From assembly GCA_964475205.1 (NCBI GenBank), contig CAYYVQ010000013.1, positions 1 to 53,196 of the forward strand: a stretch of DNA of 53,196 bases. The letters are read 5' to 3'. This DNA is from CAYSRM01 sp964475205 (GTDB lineage: Bacteria; Verrucomicrobiota; Kiritimatiellia; UBA8416; CAYSRM01). The position numbers were made by a program, and so were the translations under genes. The stretch's first letter is position 1, and each line of letters begins with the position of its first letter. This document shows positions 32,662 to 39,493 of the stretch, in pieces. The notes below the pieces were generated by a model. It was not told the origin of the DNA. It saw only the letters and a program-made list of their open reading frames with translations, and ran no database searches.

Positions 32662-32752
32662 TCAGACAATTATAAATAGCTTGGCCGAATGTTGCTCTGA
32701 CCCAAAGTCAGCAGTGAGAATTGAGGCATCAGCAAGAATTGCAGGGGTGAAA

Positions 32753-33964
32753 ATGACCACAGTAATAAAACGCCGATTCATGTATTACGTTGTAACATTG
32801 ATTTTACTGATATCTATTCCCTGCGCAATGGGAGAGCAGGAAAAGATGGTCGGACCGTTCAATCTTTCCGGAAGTGTGGGCGCGGAGTTTACCGATAACA
32901 GAGACGCCAACACTGAAGAAGAGAGCAATACGGATTATTTTGTCCGTCCCAGGCTGGAAGCTTTCTTTGAGAAAGAAAGACTGATTCTGGATCTTTATTA
33001 TGAGCCTTGGTACAGGTACAGGAGCAACCCCAGCGACATTCAGAATGACACCGAGTTGTTTCATGATCTTGGGATTAAAGCTCGGCTTAAATTGACAGAG
33101 CGTATTCAGCCGTGGGTTCAGGACAGGTTTATGTATACCGATGATCCGGAAGTAACCGAAGAAGGCGCTGTTTTGAGACGCGACGCGAGTTTTATGAGAA
33201 ACGAGGTTGAAGCCGGGATGACCTATGAATTCAGCGAGCGGGCCAGTGTAGATTTGAGCGGAAGAAACATGATTAAACGTTATGAAGAAGACGTAGTGGC
33301 CGAGCAGTCGGACGAAACACAGTTTGGCGGCGTTTTAACGGCATGGCGGCGGATTACGCGTACTGTCGGTGTGATTGCCGATGTCCGGGGAACCCGTTAT
33401 GAGTATGATACTCTTGAGGCATTTGACCGGGGGTTCGATGTTCTTGTAGGCAGCCTTGGGGTTGAAAAGGTTTTAACTCCCCAGCTAAGAGGCGGTGTGC
33501 GCGCCGGTTACGGGCAGGCTGATTATGAGGAAAGCAGTCTTGGCACGAAGGATTTTCCGTATCTAAGGGCTCATTTGACCGGGATATATGCGCCGTTTAC
33601 CAAAATTGAGTGCTGGGCCAGTCATAGAATCATGGAATCAGATGTTTATCCTTTTGCTTCCCAGGAAAACAGTGATGTCGGGGTACAGGTTGATTTTGAT
33701 ACTCCGGCCAGCATTATAGCGAAGCTTTCAGCAAGATATGCGCTCGGACAATATGAACGAGATTTTCTGCCGCCGGGCGCGGAAGGGCGGGCACTGGCAG
33801 TAGAAGGCGACGAGCATATCGTTGCGGTTTCCGGAACCCTGGGTTACCGGCTGAGGCATGACATGTCTCTGAAATTCCGGCAGACATACGAAGACATTGA
33901 TTCCGACGTTGATATTTCATATAATAAAAATACCAGTAGGATTGTTCTTACGAAGCACTTCTAG
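32753..33964 (+). CDS. Outer-membrane beta-barrel protein (BBP2/EpsL-like)
   Basis: A 403-residue outer-membrane protein. The ATG at 32753 with AGGGGTG ahead gives a signal peptide (YYVVTLILLISIPCAMGEQ). The frame runs further upstream without signal character. The body is rich in alternating hydrophobic beta-strands and ends in a terminal Phe (SRIVLTKHF), the usual beta-barrel assembly signal. It begins its mature part with SGSVGAEFTDNRDANTEEESNTDYFVRP, typical of the 'putative beta-barrel porin 2' proteins that accompany exopolysaccharide genes (EpsL-like). It probably acts in polymer passage through the outer membrane with the Wza-type lipoprotein downstream. It is 212 nt from the autokinase gene, a gap that contains a CCTGAACTATTCATG fragment (33965-33979) resembling the dispersed repeat ends. 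Confidence 0.8.
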   Translation: MTTVIKRRFMYYVVTLILLISIPCAMGEQEKMVGPFNLSGSVGAEFTDNRDANTEEESNTDYFVRPRLEAFFEKERLILDLYYEPWYRYRSNPSDIQNDTELFHDLGIKARLKLTERIQPWVQDRFMYTDDPEVTEEGAVLRRDASFMRNEVEAGMTYEFSERASVDLSGRNMIKRYEEDVVAEQSDETQFGGVLTAWRRITRTVGVIADVRGTRYEYDTLEAFDRGFDVLVGSLGVEKVLTPQLRGGVRAGYGQADYEESSLGTKDFPYLRAHLTGIYAPFTKIECWASHRIMESDVYPFASQENSDVGVQVDFDTPASIIAKLSARYALGQYERDFLPPGAEGRALAVEGDEHIVAVSGTLGYRLRHDMSLKFRQTYEDIDSDVDISYNKNTSRIVLTKHF

Positions 33965-34176
33965 CCTGAACTATTCATGCGAACCGGCGGGTTATGTTAA
34001 ACATGGGTGGATTTTTGCCGACCGGGGCCAGACCGGCGGAATTGATCGGCAGTAAATCCTGCGCATGGATAGATCGGTTTGTTACAATACGCATTTGGGT
34101 CGATAATTTTGCCCGCATGCTTTGAAAGGTATGCGGGATTTTTATAAATTTTGCCTGACACAGCGGGCGGTTCCTT

Positions 34177-36300
34177 ATGACTGATTCTCAGGACACACTA
34201 CATTTTCTTGACTACTGGCGAGTGATACGCTCGCGCAAAGAGATAGTAATAGCAGTTACTCTGATGGTAGTTCTCGGCGGTGTGCTTTTCACGCTAACGA
34301 GGCCAAAGGTTTTCGCTGCTTCCACCTTGATACAGGTGCACCAGGAGGGGAGGAAGGAGACGCCTGTATTTACTGGCCCGGTGAATTACTATGATCCACT
34401 CTTTCTGACCACGCAATTTGAAATTATACAGTCCAGGCCTGTAATAGAAGAGGTTATACGGCGGCGTTCACTGGACAAGAAACTTGCAAAAGCATACGAG
34501 TGGTCGGATTTGCCGGAAGACACCATTTTTGAGATGGCTGTTAAGTTGCTCAGTGATCGCATGAAGGTGCAGCAGTATCGGGACACGAACCTGATTGAGA
34601 TTCAGATTTATCTAAGCGAGCCGTCCAGATCGGTAAGACAGGAGGTTGCTGAGGTAGCCAACACAGTGGCTGATGTGTTTCGTGATCAACAATTGCGCAA
34701 CGCCAGAGAACAGAAGGAACAGGATCTGGAGGCTCTGTATACAACGTTGCAGGAGCATGAACAGAGAATTGAGGCGCAGGCGTCAAAAGTTCAGGAGATA
34801 CGCGAGGAGCATGAATTGGATGTTGTAGGCGGCAGGCAGGCTCCAGAGACGTTTGATATGACCAGTATGTTGCGCCTGGAGGAGTTCAGAATCCGCACAA
34901 ACATGGAGATGGCTGACAAAAAAGCCCGTTACGAGACTATAAACAACCTGTCGCCGGAAGCTTTGCTGGATGCCGGCCCTCGAGTTGTGGGGGATGCTTC
35001 TCTGCTTACACTTGTGGAGAAGAAGAGGAATGCGGCCGTGGAGTTAAGCAGGCTGCGGAATTCGCTTGGGCCCAATCATCCGGATGTTATATCTGTGCAG
35101 GCAACTATTAAGCAACTTGATGTTCAGATCAAGGATGCCCTCAGGGGGCTGAAGGTTGGAGTCAGAGCGGATTACGAAGCGGCCAAAGCCAAGTATGACA
35201 TACTGGAAAAGGAGCTGGAAGCCAAGAGGATGGCCGAGCGTGTTGAAAAGGCCCGGGCCTACCGCGATTTTGAAGTTGCTCAAAAGGAGCTGGAACGCCT
35301 TAAAAAGGTGCGGGATGTGATTGAGATGCGTTGGCTTGAAGAGAAAATAGAGCTTCGCATTCCGAAGAAAATTGTTGAAGTCCGGGAGGAGGCAGTTCCG
35401 CCAAAGGAGAACAATTTTGTCAGTCCCAAGAGTGCATTGAATGTCATACTAAGCCTTATTGTCGGTCTGGGTTGCGGCATTGGTCTTGCGTTTTTCGTCG
35501 AATATCTGGACACGTCGGTAAAGACAATTGAAGATATCGAGACCAGTCTCGGGGTGCCGGTTCTCGGGGTGATTCCTCAGAAGGTCCAGCCGTTCACAGA
35601 TCCGCGCGCGCGAAGCGAGCATGCCGAGGCTTACCGTGTGTTAAGGACAAATATAAGGTTTTCCAAGCAGGCTCAAAATGGAAGAACTTTCTGTGTGACA
35701 AGCGGAAGCATCGGCGAGGGAAAATCACTTACAGTGTTTAATCTCGGCTGCGTGTGCGCTGATACCGGCGACAAGGTCATGGTTGTTGATTCGGACCTGC
35801 ACAGGCCCAAGCAGCACAAGATGATGGGACTGTCCAACAGCATGGGCTTTGCCAACGTTCTGGCAGGCGAGAATAGTCTGGATGAGGCCCTGGTTAAGAC
35901 CGAGTATTTTGATTTTCTGCCGAGCGGACGGCTTGAGCATGGTTCTCATGGATTATTGAACACCAGCAGGGTTCGCGGGATTATCGATGAATTCAAGTCC
36001 CTCTATGACATAGTGATTTTTGACAGCGCTCCTGTTATCGGGGTTAGTGATGCGTTGATGCTTGCCAGCGAGATGGACGGTGTGCTCATGGTGATACAGC
36101 ATCGGAAGTATCCCAAGGCGGTTTCAAACAGGGCAAAAGAAATGATAGAAAGCACGGGCGCCAATCTTGTGGGAGTTGTGTTAAACAATATAAATATTTC
36201 AAGAGATTATTCATATTATTATCACCATTACCATTCGTATCAGTATTCTGGACGGAGCGAAAACCGAGGGGCCGAGGGGAAAGACGGGAAGCAGTTATGA
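34177..36300 (+). CDS. Polysaccharide co-polymerase/tyrosine autokinase (Wzc-like)
   Basis: A 707-residue inner-membrane protein that controls polysaccharide chain polymerisation and export. It has the N-terminal Wzz domain with a first membrane helix at about 22-40, a long periplasmic coiled coil (about 175-400) and a second helix at about 421-441. The cytoplasmic BY-kinase has EAYRVLRTN (484-491), Walker A SGSIGEGKS (509-517), Walker A' VMVVDSD (535-541) and Walker B DIVIFDSAP (611-619). The C-terminal Tyr cluster (Y678, Y680-682, Y685, Y688, Y690 in a His/Tyr run) is the autophosphorylation site of such kinases. It overlaps the export lipoprotein by 4 nt (ATGA). Confidence 0.95.
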   Translation: MTDSQDTLHFLDYWRVIRSRKEIVIAVTLMVVLGGVLFTLTRPKVFAASTLIQVHQEGRKETPVFTGPVNYYDPLFLTTQFEIIQSRPVIEEVIRRRSLDKKLAKAYEWSDLPEDTIFEMAVKLLSDRMKVQQYRDTNLIEIQIYLSEPSRSVRQEVAEVANTVADVFRDQQLRNAREQKEQDLEALYTTLQEHEQRIEAQASKVQEIREEHELDVVGGRQAPETFDMTSMLRLEEFRIRTNMEMADKKARYETINNLSPEALLDAGPRVVGDASLLTLVEKKRNAAVELSRLRNSLGPNHPDVISVQATIKQLDVQIKDALRGLKVGVRADYEAAKAKYDILEKELEAKRMAERVEKARAYRDFEVAQKELERLKKVRDVIEMRWLEEKIELRIPKKIVEVREEAVPPKENNFVSPKSALNVILSLIVGLGCGIGLAFFVEYLDTSVKTIEDIETSLGVPVLGVIPQKVQPFTDPRARSEHAEAYRVLRTNIRFSKQAQNGRTFCVTSGSIGEGKSLTVFNLGCVCADTGDKVMVVDSDLHRPKQHKMMGLSNSMGFANVLAGENSLDEALVKTEYFDFLPSGRLEHGSHGLLNTSRVRGIIDEFKSLYDIVIFDSAPVIGVSDALMLASEMDGVLMVIQHRKYPKAVSNRAKEMIESTGANLVGVVLNNINISRDYSYYYHHYHSYQYSGRSENRGAEGKDGKQL

Positions 36301-37007
36301 GTAGAAGACTCGAAAAAACCAGAGCAATTGTAATATCAGTCTTTTTTGCGGCTGTTTTTCTGATTTGGGGATGCAGAACAGGCGATGTTGACCGCCACAG
36401 GATGGACAAGTATCGGCCGGCTTATGAAGGGCGCGATCCGTGGGTGGCGCAAGAGGAGGCCAATGAAGTCAAGCCCTCAGATATGACCGGGGACAAAGAC
36501 TCAGAGGAGGCGCCTGACAAGGATGCCCAGTCGACAAGAACGCTGAAATCCGGAGCGAGGGTTATGATTTATCTGCGTGCCATACCTGAGCCAGAGGATC
36601 TTCGAGACGTAATAGGTGAAAACGGGAATGTCAACCTTCCACATATCGGTAAAGTGAATATCGGGGGCATGACTGCTTCACGGGCAGAAAGCTTTATAGA
36701 GAAGAAATACATAGAAGACGGAATATATAACAATATTACGGTTATACTTGTGGTTCGAGAATATGAGTATTTTGTTCAGGGCGAGGTACAGCGTCCGGGT
36801 AAATATCCGCTGACCGGGGAGACTACTTTGAGCCAGGCTGTAGCAGAGGCCGGAGGCGCGACGGATTTCGGAAACCTGAAAAGGGTGGATATATTGAGGG
36901 GACGCGAAATGCTTAGATTCAACCTCAAGAGGATTGAAGCGGGCAGGCAGAAGAATCCGATAATTGAACCCGGTGACGTGATAAAGGTTAGACGCGGCTT
37001 GTGGTAA
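36297..37007 (+). CDS. Polysaccharide export lipoprotein (Wza-like, short)
   Basis: A 236-residue lipoprotein; lipobox LIWGC with Cys26 after a hydrophobic signal. A low-complexity acidic linker (about 45-80) is followed by a Poly_export domain (SGARVMIYLRAIPEPEDL...NLPHIGKVNIGGMT) and one SLBB-like domain (YFVQGEVQRPGKYPLTGE, SQAVAEAGGAT). It ends in IEPGDVIKVRRG, typical of the family. It is about 150 residues shorter than E. coli Wza, with no clear C-terminal amphipathic helix, so it may rely on the separate beta-barrel protein for outer-membrane passage. Its start overlaps the autokinase stop. Confidence 0.92.
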   Translation: MSRRLEKTRAIVISVFFAAVFLIWGCRTGDVDRHRMDKYRPAYEGRDPWVAQEEANEVKPSDMTGDKDSEEAPDKDAQSTRTLKSGARVMIYLRAIPEPEDLRDVIGENGNVNLPHIGKVNIGGMTASRAESFIEKKYIEDGIYNNITVILVVREYEYFVQGEVQRPGKYPLTGETTLSQAVAEAGGATDFGNLKRVDILRGREMLRFNLKRIEAGRQKNPIIEPGDVIKVRRGLW

Positions 37008-37042
37008 ATGCGGCGTTTATGCGTGCGCGGGGGGAGAGGACT

Positions 37043-37666
37043 ATGGGAAAATTTATTAAAAAGTCGGGATCCATTCTGCTGGTAATGGTTATTGCCTTGT
37101 CAGGCAGCGCTTTCTGGTTTGGCGGTGATGAGGATAACGATAAGGAGCCAATGCTCCGGATCAAGGACGCTGTGGCACGCGCGGCAAAAGCTTCCAAGAC
37201 CGCTGCCATACAGGAGGCTATGGCATTTAACGCGATCAAGAATGCTATAGCCAATCGTAAAGATGCCGAGGAGTTGTGGTTGGCTGCGATTAGGACCGGC
37301 AAAAAAAAGGCCGCCGCGAAAAGGAACTTAAAAGATGCTGCGCATGCTGCTGAAGAAGCCTTGCTGGAGCTTGAGACATTGGTTGAATTGACTACGAAGG
37401 CGCAATCTGCCGAAAAGAGAGCCAGACAACTGTTGAAAGACGCTATGGAAGAGGAATCAGATAAAAAGCGCAAACGGATTGCAGGCAAGGTTGAATCACT
37501 CGTGGAAATGGCCGGGCATGCTGTAGAGAAAGCGCAAGAGATCTCGGAAGAGTTGAAGGAGCACTGGCTGATTCCCGTTGTAAGCACGACCACGTCTACT
37601 ACTACTACGACCACTACCACGACCACAACGCAGCCGCCAGGCGTCACTCCCGCGGGACGAATGTAG
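37043..37666 (+). CDS. Secreted Ala/Lys-rich helical protein with C-terminal Thr tract
   Basis: A 207-residue protein from the ATG at 37043, which has GGGGGAGAGGA ahead; the longer GTG-started frame at 37001 would overlap the previous gene. It has a signal peptide or N-anchor (SGSILLVMVIALSGSAFW). The middle is almost wholly Ala/Lys/Glu helix, likely coiled coil. Near the C-terminus an uninterrupted run of 11 Thr, preceded by TTTS, is encoded by an ACN codon array, then QPPGVTPAGRM. No family is recognised. Thr tracts of this kind are often glycosylated or form linkers, which suits the polysaccharide locus it lies in. It is in the same strand run as the autokinase and export genes. Confidence 0.7.
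   Translation: MGKFIKKSGSILLVMVIALSGSAFWFGGDEDNDKEPMLRIKDAVARAAKASKTAAIQEAMAFNAIKNAIANRKDAEELWLAAIRTGKKKAAAKRNLKDAAHAAEEALLELETLVELTTKAQSAEKRARQLLKDAMEEESDKKRKRIAGKVESLVEMAGHAVEKAQEISEELKEHWLIPVVSTTTSTTTTTTTTTTTQPPGVTPAGRM
37586..37630 (+). repeat. In-frame ACN triplet array (Thr tract)
   Basis: Fifteen codons, fourteen Thr and one Ser, read acg/acc/act in irregular order. It is a degenerate trinucleotide array, so slippage would change length in steps of one Thr without a frameshift. Confidence 0.85.
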
Positions 37667-37682
37667 CCTGTCCGGAGGGTAA

Positions 37683-38267
37683 ATGAACCGCAGTGCAATT
37701 ATTATGGGTATCGGGGCTGCCGGCATGGTTTTGATGTCAGTTTGCGGGACGGTGCAAGCTGTAAGGGCGGCTATTTCCTACGCGGGCTATTACCAGATCA
37801 AGTATGGCGCAGAGCAAACTGCTTTATGGCAAAAGCTTGATAAAGCCGAAGACGTTTACGATTTGTATCCCTGGAATTATAATTTGTGCATTTGGTGCGC
37901 TGAGCACTCGTATTATAATCGTTTTGATGACGGCAGGGAGCAGGAAAAGCTGATTGTTTCCGCCGGAAAGTGGTGTGACCGCGGCCTTGATCTGAATCCA
38001 TTCAAATCCCAGTTGCGGTTGCTGAAAGCGCGCCTGCTGGCCCGCGAATCTTCTGCGGAAGCAGCCGAATACTGGCGCGAATACGTGCAATGGGATTTCT
38101 GGACGCCCTATCATCACGCGGTTCTTGCTGAATTCTATATAGACGCCGGTAAGTTGTGGGAAGCTGCCGATGAACTGAGGTGGCTGCAGAATTCCGGGTA
38201 CTATGATGACATCTCAGAGAAGATTCAGGAAGCCTGGCGCAAGGAGATGCAACTGGATCCGAAATAA
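37683..38267 (+). CDS. TPR-like membrane-anchored protein of the polysaccharide locus
   Basis: A 194-residue protein with an N-terminal hydrophobic segment (IIMGIGAAGMVLMSVCGTVQAV), then helical repeats such as AEDVYDLYPWNYNLCIWCAEHSYYN, AGKWCDRGLDLNPFKSQLRLLKARLLA and YHHAVLAEFYIDAGKLWEAADELRWL. These resemble the TPR tail found on some O-antigen ligases/polymerases (Wzy_C-type), here as a separate protein. There is no catalytic motif. GGAGG lies ahead of the ATG. Its TAA stop falls exactly at the edge of the palindromic repeat at 38265-38357. Confidence 0.65.
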   Translation: MNRSAIIMGIGAAGMVLMSVCGTVQAVRAAISYAGYYQIKYGAEQTALWQKLDKAEDVYDLYPWNYNLCIWCAEHSYYNRFDDGREQEKLIVSAGKWCDRGLDLNPFKSQLRLLKARLLARESSAEAAEYWREYVQWDFWTPYHHAVLAEFYIDAGKLWEAADELRWLQNSGYYDDISEKIQEAWRKEMQLDPK

Positions 38268-38357
38268 GCGAGTATTTCTGCTGCGAGCGCGGATAGCGCC
38301 ACTGGAACTGCACTTTTCTCGTTCTCGATGCCAAATCCTTTGAGAAATACGGGTTAA
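38265..38357. repeat. 93-bp repeat element that supplies stop codons of both convergent genes
   Basis: The left end TAAGCGAGTATTTCTGCTGC and the right end (reverse complement TTAACCCGTATTTCTC) are inverted. The inside shares GCGCGGATAGCGCCACTG with the 10364 element. TAA at the left edge is the stop of the TPR-like gene, and TTA at 38354-38356 is the complement of the GT9 stop. Confidence 0.75.
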
Positions 38358-39493
38358 TGAAAGAGGACGTCCTTTGCTGCTTTAATTACCTGGTCCGGGG
38401 TTATTTTTTTCATGCAGGAATTATGTCTGCAGGGCTTTGTATATCCGAATATTGAGCAGGGAGAGCAGGGTAGCTTGACTCTGACCACTTTGTGTTGTCT
38501 GCCTTTTGTGCCCCATTTGTTTTCGTCGCTTGGACCGAAGAGGACTACCGACGGAACATCCAGTGCGGCTGCAGCATGAGCGAGCCCGGAATCTGTTCCA
38601 ACGAAGAGTTGTCCTTTTTTTATGAGTCCTGCTGCATCTGAAAACGACATTTTGCCACACAGGTTGCAGGGTTCGGGTTCGCTTGTGCAAAGCTGCTTAA
38701 TTGCGGATGCCACCGGAAAATCTTTTTTGTCGCCTATTAGAAGCGGCGCAAGGTCGAGTTCTGAGGCTATCCGGTCCGTTAGTTCGGCGAAGCAATGTGT
38801 GGGCCATCGTTTATTGGTTGTGCTGCCGCCGACGTGAAGCAGCGCGAAATTCTTTTTGCCCGCGCATTGGGATATTTTGTGTTTAAGCGCCTGGGACATC
38901 CCCGGATCCATTCCTGAAAGTTTCCCGCACAGATTCAGCGGGGGGAGCTTGATGCCAAGCGGGCGCAGGAGATTGGAGAACTGTTCTATTTCGGGGGCAT
39001 CCTGGTCGTAACCGACCAGGTCGGTGTACAAGGCATTTCTTCGCGGGTTGACTTTAAAGCCTATTCTTCTTTGTGCCCCGCACCAGTATGCCAGTACTGC
39101 TGAGAAGTTATGAAATTGTTCGGTATCGATGGCAAGGTCGTATGACGTATTTTTAAGTTTTTTCAATGCTTCCAGGGGACGGGCATCGTAGACAAGCTGA
39201 TTTACATCAATTTCGAAGAGGTCAAGAACCTTGGAGTTCCTGGTCTCGCATATTACGTCAATTTCCGTGTTCGGAAGCGCTTTTCTGATTTCTGAAATTA
39301 CGGGTAGAAGAACAATCATGTCTCCAATGCCGCCCGGTCGTATAATCAGGAGTTTTTGAATACCGGAGTTTTCTATTTCGTGGAGAGCGGCAGTGTGTTC
39401 GAATGCATAGGCAATTCGCCCCATCAGGCGGCAGAGTAATGCTCCAGCCGAGGCGTCCAGCGCTTTAAGAAGCGATGTCTTGCGAAATTGCAT
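38354..39493 (-). CDS. Glycosyltransferase family 9 (heptosyltransferase-like)
   Basis: A 379-residue GT9 enzyme (ADP-heptose:LPS heptosyltransferase type). It has KLLIIRPGGIGDMIVLLPVISEIRK (about 47-71), the second-domain FVGTDSGLAHAAAALDVPSVVLFGPSDENKWG and CSPCSIFGY near the end, as in WaaF/RfaF. It probably transfers a sugar in the assembly of a lipid A core or similar glycan on the cytoplasmic face of the membrane. The start overlaps the upstream membrane-protein gene by 29 nt. There is no other LPS core gene in the window. Confidence 0.9.
   Translation of the reverse strand: MQFRKTSLLKALDASAGALLCRLMGRIAYAFEHTAALHEIENSGIQKLLIIRPGGIGDMIVLLPVISEIRKALPNTEIDVICETRNSKVLDLFEIDVNQLVYDARPLEALKKLKNTSYDLAIDTEQFHNFSAVLAYWCGAQRRIGFKVNPRRNALYTDLVGYDQDAPEIEQFSNLLRPLGIKLPPLNLCGKLSGMDPGMSQALKHKISQCAGKKNFALLHVGGSTTNKRWPTHCFAELTDRIASELDLAPLLIGDKKDFPVASAIKQLCTSEPEPCNLCGKMSFSDAAGLIKKGQLFVGTDSGLAHAAAALDVPSVVLFGPSDENKWGTKGRQHKVVRVKLPCSPCSIFGYTKPCRHNSCMKKITPDQVIKAAKDVLFH

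Noticed and set aside
36297..38267. Exosortase/PEP-CTERM system in the polysaccharide locus
   Set aside because: No PEP-CTERM tail was seen on the Thr-tract protein and no exosortase-like gene is in the window.
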